Shown here one piece after another: positions 51,998-60,167 of a stretch of DNA of 64,000 nt. Every line of letters starts with the position of its first letter. The first letter of the stretch is position 1. The notes under the pieces were generated by a model. It saw nothing but the letters and a program-made list of their open reading frames with translations. It was not told the origin of the DNA and made no database searches. Made by a program: the position numbers and the translations under genes. Source of the DNA: Natrinema mahii (lineage in GTDB: Archaea; Halobacteriota; Halobacteria; Halobacteriales; Natrialbaceae); contig JHUT02000004.1 of assembly GCA_000690595.2 (NCBI GenBank), positions 124,001-188,000 of the forward strand, written 5' to 3'.

Positions 51998-53398
51998 CTA
52001 CTCGTGGTCGTCGTCAGCCTCGAGCGGCGCTGCGTCGTCGGGTTCCGGTTCGTCGTCGGCCGGCTGCTCGAGTTTCGTGAGCCGGGCTTTCAGGATGCGG
52101 GTGTTCTCGACGGTCTCGACGGTGATGCGGACGCCGTCGTAGGTGATCTCTTCGCCCTCCTCGACGAGCCGGCCGGCGCGGTTGAAGATGAAGCCGGCGA
52201 TGGTCTCGAACTCCTGTCCCTCGGGGAGTTCGATGTCCAGCGCCTCGTTGACGTCCTCGATGTTGACCTCGCCGCGGACGAGGACGGTGTCGTCGGCGAT
52301 CTCCTCGATCGGCTGTTCCTCGCCGCCCTCTAAGATCTCGCCGATGATCTCCTCGATCATGTCCTCCATCGTCACCAGCCCCTCGGTGGTGCCGAACTCG
52401 TCGATGACGATGGCCATGTGCATCCGGTTTTCCCGCATCTCGGTCAACAGCTCGTCGACGTTTTTCGACTCGGGGACGTGCAGCGTTGGCTGGATGAGAT
52501 CCGCCAGCTCGAGTTCATCGTCGGCTGCCTCGCCGTAGTTCAGGTCCCGGACGAGATCGCGGATGTGGACGACGCCTTGCACGTTGTCGAGACTGCCCTC
52601 GTAGACCGGGATGCGGGCGTGGCCGCTCTGGATACAGGTCTCGATGGCCTCGTCGATCGGGGCGTCTTTCGGCACCGCCGTCATGTCGAGTCGCGGGGTC
52701 ATCACCTCCTTGACGATTGTATTGTTGAACCGGAAGATCCGCGTGAGCATCTCGTGTTCTTCCTCCTCCAAGACGCCCTCGCGCTCGCCGGACTCGATCA
52801 TCTCCTGGATCTCGTCGCGGGTGACGTAGGGCGACTCGATCGCGCCCGTCGACCCAATGAGGCGGTTGATCTGCCGGGTGAGATAGTCGAAGAGGACGAT
52901 CAGGGGAAAGAGCAGGTACTCGGTGAGCTTCAGCGGTTTCGAGATGCGGACCGCCCACGATTCGGTGTTCTCGACGGCGTAGGACTTGGGGACGCTCTCG
53001 CCGAACAGCAAGACCAGAGCGGTGATCCCGAACGTCGCCAGCAGGACGCCGACGAGCCCGCCGAAGTACAGCGACAGGATCGCCGTCGCGATCGATGACA
53101 TCGCGATGTTGACGATGTTGTTCCCGACGAGGATCGTCACGAGCAGCCGGTGGGGGTCGTCTTTCAGCGATTTGACGAGGGTCGCGCCCGAGATCTCGTC
53201 CTCGATCATCCCCTCGAGACGGTGTTTCGGGAGGTTGAACATCGCGATCTCGGAGGAGGAGAAAAAGGCGGAGAGCGCGATGAGTACGGCGATCGCGAGC
53301 GTGCCGAGAATCGTCACTATCGACTGATCGAACTCGATACCCACGACCGGCAGCTCGTAGGCGGCCAACGGGACCGCGAGCGACGGAGACAACGCCAT
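51998..53398 (-). CDS. CNNM/CorC-family membrane protein with CBS pair
   Basis: A 466-residue protein of the CNNM/CorC (HlyC) family, associated with Mg2+ or other cation efflux. Domains in order: an N-terminal DUF21 membrane domain (about 25-190, with the ALSAFFSSSEIAMFN motif), two CBS domains (about 225-350; VMTPRLDMTAVP and HIRDLVRDL), then a CorC/HlyC C-terminal domain (about 370-440; ELPEGQEFETIAGFIFN). An acidic tail closes it. Convergent with the preceding membrane-protein gene. Confidence 0.92.
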   Translation of the reverse strand: MALSPSLAVPLAAYELPVVGIEFDQSIVTILGTLAIAVLIALSAFFSSSEIAMFNLPKHRLEGMIEDEISGATLVKSLKDDPHRLLVTILVGNNIVNIAMSSIATAILSLYFGGLVGVLLATFGITALVLLFGESVPKSYAVENTESWAVRISKPLKLTEYLLFPLIVLFDYLTRQINRLIGSTGAIESPYVTRDEIQEMIESGEREGVLEEEEHEMLTRIFRFNNTIVKEVMTPRLDMTAVPKDAPIDEAIETCIQSGHARIPVYEGSLDNVQGVVHIRDLVRDLNYGEAADDELELADLIQPTLHVPESKNVDELLTEMRENRMHMAIVIDEFGTTEGLVTMEDMIEEIIGEILEGGEEQPIEEIADDTVLVRGEVNIEDVNEALDIELPEGQEFETIAGFIFNRAGRLVEEGEEITYDGVRITVETVENTRILKARLTKLEQPADDEPEPDDAAPLEADDDHE

Positions 53399-53506
53399 TG
53401 ATGTACAGCCTAATAGCCGGATCGGTTAACCGTTTCCCATTTTGCAATGACGGCCATCACCGCCGGCGACGACACGTTTACCCGGCCGATTCCCCTATAC
53501 GCGGTT

Positions 53507-53797
53507 ATGAACGACACCGACGACCGACCGATCACGTTCTACCGGCTCCAGGGCTGTCCGTTCTGCGAGCGGGTCGCCCGACTCCTCGAGGAGTACGAGC
53601 TGGGCTATCGCTCGCGGTTCGTCGAACCGATGCACTCCGAGCGAGACGTCGTCAAACGGGTCGCCGGCGTCCGAACGGTCCCCGTCGTCGTCGACGAGAA
53701 CACCGGCGTCACGATGGCCGAAAGCGCCAACATCGTCGACTACCTCGAGTCGACCTACGGAGACGAAACCGCGTCGAGCGTCGGAGGTGACGCTTGA
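53507..53797 (+). CDS. Glutaredoxin-like protein (GST N-domain type)
   Basis: A 96-residue thioredoxin-fold protein. CPFC at about 17-20 in YRLQGCPFCERVARLL is the redox motif; VRTVPVVVDENTG carries the cis-Pro, and MAESANIVDYLE is the glutathione-S-transferase-type binding loop. Haloarchaea use gamma-glutamylcysteine, so that may be its partner. ATG 53507 is preferred over 53447. The stop overlaps the next gene as TGATG, so the two are translated together. Confidence 0.85.
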   Translation: MNDTDDRPITFYRLQGCPFCERVARLLEEYELGYRSRFVEPMHSERDVVKRVAGVRTVPVVVDENTGVTMAESANIVDYLESTYGDETASSVGGDA

Positions 53798-54312
53798 TGC
53801 CGGAGTTCGACGTCGTCGAGTTGGGGCCGGCGGATCACCCCGAGCCCGGCGCGGACGCGCCCGACTTCACCCGACCGCTGGTCACCGACGAGTTCTGGGA
53901 GGACCGAACGCTGTCGGAGATCGTCACCGAGACCGACGGCCGGACGATCCTCGTGTTCACGCCGATGACCGGCTCGTTCCTCGCCAAGTACGTCTGGGAC
54001 GAACTGACCGAGCGACACTGGGACGAGCGCGCCGGCCGCGTCGTCGGCCTCACGGCCTCGACACCCTACGGCGTCAAGCGATTCCTCGGGGACAACGACT
54101 ACCCCTTCACGTTCTTTAGCGATCCGAGCAACGAGATCGCCGACTCGTACGGCGTTGCACACGACCTCGACGGGATGACCGGCCTCGGCGAACCCCGCGT
54201 CGCCTTCTTCGCGCTCGCGGACGACCGCACGGTCGAGGGCGCGTGGGTCGCCACCGACTGGCCCGACTTCCCCGACTACGACGCCCTCGAGGCCGAACTC
54301 GGCCTCGAGTGA
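53797..54312 (+). CDS. Peroxiredoxin-like protein lacking the peroxidatic Cys
   Basis: A 171-residue protein of the AhpC/TSA-like fold: GADAPDFTRPLV near 18-29, then ILVFTPMTGSFLAKYVWDEL where peroxiredoxins have T-x2-C. The peroxidatic position has Thr/Gly and there is no cysteine anywhere in the protein. VVGLTASTPYGVKRFL and FSDPSNEIADSYGV are as in the family. It is thus unlikely to be a peroxidase. Translational coupling to a glutaredoxin suggests a redox-linked binding or chaperone role. Confidence 0.78.
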   Translation: MPEFDVVELGPADHPEPGADAPDFTRPLVTDEFWEDRTLSEIVTETDGRTILVFTPMTGSFLAKYVWDELTERHWDERAGRVVGLTASTPYGVKRFLGDNDYPFTFFSDPSNEIADSYGVAHDLDGMTGLGEPRVAFFALADDRTVEGAWVATDWPDFPDYDALEAELGLE

Positions 54313-54362
54313 TCGGCACCGAGCGACAGCTTTTTGCTCGACATCCGCCGAGTTCGACTCGA

Positions 54363-54950
54363 ATGAGCGAGTACGACCGCGCGGCCGAGGCGATCGAGAA
54401 CGGGGACCTGGTCGTCTATCCGACGGAGACGGTCTACGGCCTCGCCGCGGACGCCCTCTCGCCCGCCGCCGTCGAGCGGGTCTTCGAAGTGAAAGGCCGG
54501 GACCGATCGAAGCCGGTCTCTATGGCGGTGCCGTCGGTCCCGTCGGCGCTGCAACACGTCCGCGCGACCGAGCGGGAACGGCAGTTCATGGGCACGTTTC
54601 TCCCCGGCCCGGTGACGGTCCTCTGTCGGCGACGCGAGAGCGTTCCGGACGAACTCACGGCGGGGCGGGACCGCGTCGGGGTCCGGGTGCCGGACCACGC
54701 GGTCGCGTTGCGACTCTGTGAGCGGGCCGGGACGCCGATCACGTCGACCAGCGCGAACGTCAGCGGCCGCGAGAGCGCACGCCAGGTCGACGACCTCGAT
54801 CCGGAAATCCGCGAGGCCGCGGCCGTCGTCCTCGACAGCGGCGAGACCAATGGCGGGACCGAGAGTACCGTCGTCGACGTCTCGAGCGAGACGATCCACC
54901 GGCGCGGCGCGATGGCCGACGAAATCGAGGCCTGGCTCGAGCAACACTGA
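54363..54950 (+). CDS. Threonylcarbamoyl-AMP synthase-type protein (Sua5/YrdC)
   Basis: A 195-residue enzyme for the first step of the tRNA modification t6A, from threonine, bicarbonate and ATP. VYPTETVYGLAADALSP, KGRDRSKPVSMAVP, LPGPVTVLCRR and STSANVSG match the YrdC domain. It lacks the extra Sua5 C-terminal domain, so it is the short form. The final segment (SSETIHRRGAMADEIEAWL) is usual. Start ATG 54363. Confidence 0.9.
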   Translation: MSEYDRAAEAIENGDLVVYPTETVYGLAADALSPAAVERVFEVKGRDRSKPVSMAVPSVPSALQHVRATERERQFMGTFLPGPVTVLCRRRESVPDELTAGRDRVGVRVPDHAVALRLCERAGTPITSTSANVSGRESARQVDDLDPEIREAAAVVLDSGETNGGTESTVVDVSSETIHRRGAMADEIEAWLEQH

Positions 54951-55056
54951 ATCGCGGCAGCCGTAACCGCCACCCGCTCCGAACACGTCGCTGCTGCCCC
55001 CTTTGACAACGAAAACCACATATGACAACGGTCCGACGTGTTTCCGTACGTCGCCC

Positions 55057-55266
55057 ATGAGCAGTCAGCCCACCACCGACTCGTGGTTCCGGACGCGACC
55101 AGTGCTGTGGTTCCTTCTCACCGTTACGGTCCCCGGCGGTGTGTACGCTGGCAGCAAGGTCGTCATCGGCGGGCAGTCGCTCGAGAGCGCGGTGCCGATC
55201 GGCATCGTCTTCGGGCTCGCCTTCGCCGTCGCGACCGCGGTCCTGAAAGCGGCGCTGGGACGGTAG
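55057..55266 (+). CDS. Small two-helix membrane protein
   Basis: A 69-residue protein with two helices (about 14-31 and 44-64) and a short polar N terminus (SSQPTTDSWFRTR). Start ATG 55057 is chosen for the compact N terminus. No family recognised. Convergent with the Cas4-like gene, 14 bp apart. Confidence 0.65.
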   Translation: MSSQPTTDSWFRTRPVLWFLLTVTVPGGVYAGSKVVIGGQSLESAVPIGIVFGLAFAVATAVLKAALGR

Positions 55267-55280
55267 CTCGAGCGACCCGC

Positions 55281-55964
55281 CTACAATCCCAGCAGCGACC
55301 GCAACGTCCGCGTCGTGACACCACACTCGGCCGCGAACTCACAGGACTCGCATTTCGAGCGGTTGGTCGTCCGCGGGGGCGGACCGTCAAGCTCACGGAC
55401 CGCCCGCAACGCGCTTCTGTAGGTCGCTTTCCGGCGCGTCGTCATGTCGACCGAGCGGATCACGCCATGGGCGGGATACTCGAGCCAGGCCCGTTCGACC
55501 GACGTCTGATGTTCCCACGCGATTGCCTTCGCGGCCGCGACCGCCTGGACCGACTGGGACTCCCAGACGCCGTTCTCGGGCGGCTCCCCCGAAGACACCA
55601 GCACCGGCTCGAGCGGGTCGGCAAGGACCTTGTGGACGATCCCGCGACAGTGGCGGCCGGTCGCGAACACGTCGCGGTCGCGCGGGTCTCGAAGCCGGTC
55701 CCACTGCCCGCACTCCTCAAGCCGGTCCCGGGTCGCCGCCAGCCGGTCGCGGTACCGGACCGACGGGACGGCGATCGGTTCGTCCTCGAGGTCGCCGGGC
55801 GGCGCCGCGAGTAGGGATTCGTAGCGGGGCTCGAGCGCCCGGATCGCGTCGACTTCGGGCGGCGGCTCGCGCTCCTCGGCCGGGAGTCGCTGCTGATAGT
55901 AGCACTTCCGTGGACAGTAGGCGGCGGTCCGCAGGTCGCTGAACGAGACGGGGGCTCGAGTCAC
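55281..55964 (-). CDS. Stand-alone Cas4-like protein with a degraded nuclease site
   Basis: A 227-residue protein with the Cas4/RecB layout: an N-terminal CPRKC (Cys17, Cys21) and a C-terminal CESCEFAAEC (Cys205, Cys208, Cys214), which fit the one-plus-three cysteine Fe-S cluster. In the nuclease core, the usual G-x-x-D and E-x-K are replaced by GIVHKV and VLVSSGEPP, so the metal-binding acid and the lysine are gone, while a Gln in SVQAVAAAKAIA remains. The protein probably binds DNA or an Fe-S cluster without cutting. No CRISPR array or cas genes are in the window. Start GTG. Confidence 0.78.
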   Translation of the reverse strand: MTRAPVSFSDLRTAAYCPRKCYYQQRLPAEEREPPPEVDAIRALEPRYESLLAAPPGDLEDEPIAVPSVRYRDRLAATRDRLEECGQWDRLRDPRDRDVFATGRHCRGIVHKVLADPLEPVLVSSGEPPENGVWESQSVQAVAAAKAIAWEHQTSVERAWLEYPAHGVIRSVDMTTRRKATYRSALRAVRELDGPPPRTTNRSKCESCEFAAECGVTTRTLRSLLGL

Positions 55965-56025
55965 GGGCCGTCTGGCCGCGGCTTGGTATAAGAAGTCTCG
56001 CCCAATAGCGACGCAATCGGTTGTA

Positions 56026-56059
56026 CCGAGCGCGCCGTCGGCGCGCTCGGCCTTTTTTT
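56026..56059 (+). terminator. Strong hairpin followed by T7
   Basis: CCGAGCGCGCC (56026-56036) pairs with GGCGCGCTCGG (56040-56050) across a 3-nt loop; TTTTTTT follows at 56053-56059 on the plus strand. No plus-strand gene ends just upstream, so it would stop antisense or readthrough transcription into the minus-strand genes on either side. A separate T-run for the minus-strand gene ends at 56111-56116 (AAAAAA on plus), directly after its stop. Confidence 0.55.
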
Positions 56060-56125
56060 ATCGAAGTTTTTTGGTCGGGTTCGAGCGAGCGGAGCGAGCG
56101 AGGACCCGGCGAAAAAAGTTCGGTC

Positions 56126-56716
56126 CTAGAACTCCACGTCGGTCTCCATCCCCTCGGTCGCGTCCTCGAGGCCGTCCTCGCGGAGGTCGGAGGCCATGCG
56201 TTCGGAGAGGTCGGCGTCCGAGAGGACACTATCGAACTCGTCGCGGTAGCGGTCGTTCGCCGTCCGAGACTGGTCGTCCGCCTCGGCGACACGGCGGTAC
56301 CGACGGATCCGGTCCTCGCTGACGCCGTACTCCGCCGCCAGCGTCGCGTCGTCCTCGCCGCGATCGCGAATCGCCGCGAGGTCGACTTCGTCGGCGTCGT
56401 CCTCGTCCACGAGATGCAGCGACATGCGGGCCTCGAAGACCACGTCTACATCGACGCCGAGTTCGTCGGCGATCTCGTCGTCGCTCCGACCGTCGTAGAA
56501 GGCTCTGGCGACCGTTATCAACGCCTCGTCTGCGAGGGGCGTCTCGAACTCGTAGCGCTCGCGCATCTGCTGGACGACGCTCTCGAGGCGTTCCTGATCG
56601 GTCCGTTCGTCCCGCTCTAAGGAGCCGCGGGTGTCTTCTTGGGATTCGGTGACGGTCTCCTCGCCGTCGGTGACGTCGGTGAAGATGTCCCGGAGTTCCT
56701 CGGTTTTGTCGTTCAT
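56126..56716 (-). CDS. Haloarchaeal HTH-containing protein (conditioned-medium-induced type)
   Basis: A 196-residue, highly acidic soluble protein. The N-terminal TEELRDIFTDVTDGEETVTESQEDTRGSL resembles a haloarchaeal family often labelled conditioned medium-induced protein 4; this is from memory and not certain. Two helix-turn-helix-like stretches follow: SDDEIADELGVDVDVVFEARMSL (about 78-100) and TLAAEYGVSEDRIRRYRRV (about 124-142). It may be a regulator. A TATA-like TTAAATAG (minus-strand sense) lies about 28 bp before the ATG. Confidence 0.7.
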   Translation of the reverse strand: MNDKTEELRDIFTDVTDGEETVTESQEDTRGSLERDERTDQERLESVVQQMRERYEFETPLADEALITVARAFYDGRSDDEIADELGVDVDVVFEARMSLHLVDEDDADEVDLAAIRDRGEDDATLAAEYGVSEDRIRRYRRVAEADDQSRTANDRYRDEFDSVLSDADLSERMASDLREDGLEDATEGMETDVEF

Positions 56717-56896
56717 GGGTGGACACTCCCGACGGGCGGCTATTTAAGCCTGTTGCCAGATAGGTTGGGCGGGCGAAACGAACATGGACGACTATTATAA
56801 ACTCGAAATAGTAGGAAAATTTTCGCAAGACGGCGTCGGGGTTGCCTTCGACCGAGTGTGGCAAGAATTAAGTTACCGCCCTCCCCGTCATTGGAT

Positions 56897-59083
56897 ATGC
56901 ATGCACTAGCACAGTCAGACGTGGCGAGGGAGACGTACTGGGGCATCACCAGCGTCGAGTACGCGACGTTTTACTTCCTCGCGTTTACCGCCATCGCCGT
57001 CTTCACCTACGGCGTCTATCGGCGGTTCGCCCGCTACTCGCAGGGCGACGACGACTCCTTCGCGCGTCTGAACGACCTGCCGAACCGCATCGTGAGCTCG
57101 GCCAAAATCGTGCTCTCGAACGAGAAACAGTTCAACAGGGATCTCTACGGCGGCCTGATGCACTCGTTTATCCTGTGGGGATTCCTGACGCTGTTTATCG
57201 CGACGCTGATCCTGATGGCCGAGGAGTACGCCGCCCAGAAGATCCTTCACATGTCGTTCTGGGACGGTGACTTCTATCTCGCCTACCAGTTCATGGTCGA
57301 CGCGCTGGGGCTACTGTTCGTCGTCGGCATCGGGATGGCGATGTATCGGCGCTACTGGGTGCGCAACCACCGTCTCTGGGGCCGTCACACCTCCAACGAG
57401 GACGATATCTTCATCTGGACGCTGTTCGCGCTGGGCATCGGCGGCTTCCTGCTCGAGGGACTGCGCGTCTACAGCGCCGGCATTCCCGACCACGAGGTCG
57501 TCAGCTTCGTCGCCTATGGGATGGCGCTTAGCTTCGACGCCGTCGGGCTCCCGACGATGGGTGCCGAGCAGGCCGGCCTGAACGGGGCCGGCTTCAACGT
57601 CGAGAACCTCCACTGGCTCGCGTGGTGGTCCCACTCGCTGATCGCCTTTTTCTTCATCGCGTGGATCCCCTACGCGAAGCCGTTCCACATGATCTCTTCC
57701 TTTGCGAACGTCGTCACGCGCGACGAGAAAGCGGGCAAGCGCCTGCCGAACGTCCCCTCGGATCTGGACGCGACCAACGCCGAATCGATCGACGACTTCA
57801 CCTGGAAGGAGATCCTCGATCAGGACGCCTGTACCAAGTGCGGTCGCTGTTCGTCGGTCTGTCCGGCCAAAGCCTCCGATAGGCCGCTGGACCCGCGCAA
57901 CGTCATTCTCGACCTGAAGGCCTACCGCGAGGACCTCGAGGCCGGCGGCGAGGAGAAACCGATCATCGCCGACGGCGGCACCTCGGTGATCGACTCCGAG
58001 ACGATGGACTCCTGTATGGCCTGTATGGCCTGTATGGACGCCTGCCCCGTCGAGATCGAACACCTCAAGAGCTTCACCCGACTCAACCGCCAGCAGACCG
58101 ATCAGGGCGACGTCTCCTCGAGCATGCAGGACGTCTTCCAGAACGTCATGCAGAACGGCAACACCTTCGGCGACTCGCCGCGCAACCGGGGCGACTGGAC
58201 CGAGGACCTCGAGTTCGACGTGACCGACGCCCGGGAGGAGGAAGTCGATTACCTCTGGTACGTCGGCGACTTCCCGAGCTACGACGAGCGCAACAAGCAG
58301 GTCGCCCGCTCGCTGGCGACCATTCTGAAGGAGGCCGACGTCAGCTTCGGCATCCTCTTCGACGACGAGAAGTTCGACGGCAACGACATCCGACGGGTCG
58401 GCGAGGAACTGCTCTACGTCGAACTGGCCGGCCACCACGTCGAGACGTGGGAGGACTGTGAGTTCGACACGATCGTCTGTACGGACCCCCACTCCTACAA
58501 CACCTTCAAGAACGAGTACCCGGAACTCAACTTCGACGAGTTCTCGGACGATCCGATGATGCCCTTCGAGTACGACGAGCAGTGGAACGCGGACGGCGAG
58601 GTCGACGTCTACCACTGGACCCAGGCCGTCGAGGAGCTCGTCGAGGAGGGCAAACTCGACCTGGACGGGACCGAACTCGACTACACGGTCACCTACCACG
58701 ACCCCTGCCATCTGGGCCGGTACAACGACGAGTACGAGGCCCCGCGCGAACTCATCAAGGCGACCGGCTGTACCCTCGATGAGATGCCCCGCAACCGCAG
58801 CAACTCCTTCTGTTGTGGCGGCGGCGGCGGCGGCCTCTGGATGGACTTCGAGGAGGAGCCAAAGCCGAGCGAGGAACGGATCCGCGAGGCGCTCGAGGAC
58901 ACCGACGCCGGCAGCGGGATCGAGAAGTTCGTCGTCGCCTGTCCGATGTGCATGACGATGTACGAGGACGGCCGCAAGACCGGCGACTTCGAGGACGAGA
59001 TCGAGATCGTCGACGTGGCCGAACTCATCGTCGAGGCCATCGGCAAGGCAGACGAAGCGAAGGTCGAAGTCGCTGCGGACTGA
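56897..59083 (+). CDS. Membrane Fe-S oxidoreductase with heterodisulfide-reductase-like CCG domains
   Basis: A 728-residue fusion. The N-terminal part (about 15-270) has six membrane helices like the haem-b NarI/HdrE type. Then come two 4Fe-4S motifs: CTKCGRCSSVCP and CMACMACMDACP, and two CCG-type cysteine-rich domains with YHDPCHLGRYN, FCCGGGGGG and VACPMCM. This is the HdrDE/GlpC-like fused form, which passes electrons between a soluble donor and the quinone pool; beta-oxidation EtfAB or lactate/glycerol oxidation are possible partners. ATG 56897 is supported by TTAAGTTA about 26 bp upstream. Confidence 0.88.
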   Translation: MHALAQSDVARETYWGITSVEYATFYFLAFTAIAVFTYGVYRRFARYSQGDDDSFARLNDLPNRIVSSAKIVLSNEKQFNRDLYGGLMHSFILWGFLTLFIATLILMAEEYAAQKILHMSFWDGDFYLAYQFMVDALGLLFVVGIGMAMYRRYWVRNHRLWGRHTSNEDDIFIWTLFALGIGGFLLEGLRVYSAGIPDHEVVSFVAYGMALSFDAVGLPTMGAEQAGLNGAGFNVENLHWLAWWSHSLIAFFFIAWIPYAKPFHMISSFANVVTRDEKAGKRLPNVPSDLDATNAESIDDFTWKEILDQDACTKCGRCSSVCPAKASDRPLDPRNVILDLKAYREDLEAGGEEKPIIADGGTSVIDSETMDSCMACMACMDACPVEIEHLKSFTRLNRQQTDQGDVSSSMQDVFQNVMQNGNTFGDSPRNRGDWTEDLEFDVTDAREEEVDYLWYVGDFPSYDERNKQVARSLATILKEADVSFGILFDDEKFDGNDIRRVGEELLYVELAGHHVETWEDCEFDTIVCTDPHSYNTFKNEYPELNFDEFSDDPMMPFEYDEQWNADGEVDVYHWTQAVEELVEEGKLDLDGTELDYTVTYHDPCHLGRYNDEYEAPRELIKATGCTLDEMPRNRSNSFCCGGGGGGLWMDFEEEPKPSEERIREALEDTDAGSGIEKFVVACPMCMTMYEDGRKTGDFEDEIEIVDVAELIVEAIGKADEAKVEVAAD

Positions 59084-59167
59084 TCGGCACTCCGGTCGGT
59101 CCAGTAGCCGACGAATCGGATTCGTTTTGCGGATCGGTCGAGCGGAAGAATTCGAACGGTTGTACTG

Positions 59168-59253
59168 CTATAGTAGCCGCTGAACGTCATTGCACACCTG
59201 ATCGCACGACAGCGTTTCGATCAGTGTGTCAATTGTTTCAACGGCTACTATAG
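59168..59253. repeat. 86-bp palindromic element, copy 2
   Basis: Same size and design as copy 1 at 13655-13740: outer arms begin CTATAGTAGCCG and end CGGCTACTATAG, inner stem CACACCTGATCG against CGATCAGTGTG, loop with GACAGCG. The outer stem has one or two mismatches, so it looks the most decayed copy. It shares its last six bases (CTATAG, 59248-59253) with the first six of copy 3. Confidence 0.78.
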
Positions 59254-59333
59254 TAGCCACTGAAAGTCATTGCACACCTGATCGTACGACAGCGGTGCGA
59301 TCAGTGTGTGAATCGTTTCAGTGGCTACTATAG
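59248..59333. repeat. 86-bp palindromic element, copy 3
   Basis: Outer arms CTATAGTAGCCACTGAAA and TTTCAGTGGCTACTATAG pair perfectly. Against copy 1, three arm positions differ and all three are matched by the complementary change on the other arm. The right arm lies inside the 3' end of the vapC-like pseudogene: its last codons (YSSH) and TGA are read from the element. Confidence 0.8.
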
Positions 59334-59765
59334 TCGTCGCCGATTATCGTCGGATCGATCCGATCGACGAGGCCGTCGAAGTCGTCGTCGAAGCTGAGAA
59401 CGGAATCGATACCGTCCCGCTCAACGATCGCGATCGTGTTCGCGTCCGTGAAACTAAGCGAATGATTCCGATAGTTCTCGAACGTTTCGAGCGTCTCCTC
59501 GAACAGTTCCGGTGTCGTCTGCTGTAGTTCGATCCGGTCCGGGTATCCACCACGACCGAGGATTCGCCGTCCGATAGTCCACGCGGCGTCGTAGCTACCC
59601 GTTCGTTTCCGGGTAAGCGTGATCGCTTCATCGATCACGTAGTCGCTCGTGTATGGACGGCCGAGACTACCTGCGAGGACTGTCTGCATTGGCTGCCGCT
59701 TCATGCCTCGCTGCGGCACGATCGTGCTGCGCGAAGAAAACACCAGTGTCGATAAATACGTTCAT
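59318..59765 (-). pseudogene. vapC: Frameshifted VapC-type PIN toxin
   Basis: From ATG 59765 the minus strand encodes a normal PIN start, MNVFIDTGVFFAQHD and then ARHEAAANA, but the frame ends at a TAG about 30 codons on. The rest of the domain continues one base over, from MQTVLAGSLGRPYTSDYVIDEA to SFTDANTIAIVE and VLSFDDDFDGLVDRIDP. The extra T at 59690 (A on the coding strand) accounts for the shift. The original ATG overlaps the antitoxin stop by ATGA. The stop comes from an adjoining 86-bp repeat element. The toxin is probably dead unless the ribosome shifts or an internal start is used. Confidence 0.78.
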
Positions 59766-60040
59766 TCGCCGTACAGAACCTCATCGATGTCTTCCTCCGT
59801 CGTCTCGACACCTGAGTCGACGGTTCCAGACAGCCACCGATCGATCTCGTCCTCCGACAGTGGCTCGAAATCGTCCCGATACGAGTCGATTATCTCGTCT
59901 TTCGATTCGTACGTGTTCGTAACGATCCATTCGAGCAATTCCTGTTGTGTCGCGTTCGTCCCCGTCTCGAGGCGGATTTCGGCCTGTAGCTCCTCGAGAT
60001 GGGACTTCGTCCGGTCGGTGACTTTGACCGACGTACTCAT
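59762..60040 (-). CDS. Antitoxin of a VapBC-like pair
   Basis: A 92-residue acidic protein. An N-terminal ribbon-helix-helix-like segment, STSVKVTDRTKSHLEELQAE (about 2-21), precedes LEWIVTNTYESKDEIIDSYRDD and an acidic tail that would bind the PIN toxin. It is intact, although its toxin gene downstream (overlapping by 4 bp) has a frameshift. Antitoxin genes that outlast their toxin are known in decaying TA loci. Confidence 0.75.
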   Translation of the reverse strand: MSTSVKVTDRTKSHLEELQAEIRLETGTNATQQELLEWIVTNTYESKDEIIDSYRDDFEPLSEDEIDRWLSGTVDSGVETTEEDIDEVLYGE

Positions 60041-60167
60041 ACGCGATAGTAGCGGATTCCACTGGAAATGCTTTTCTCCCGGATCGGAAACGGAATACGG
60101 GCAGTCCGGCGTACAGGAGTGGTTACGGCTACAGCACAGGGCGCAAAACGAATGCAGGGAAAGACGA

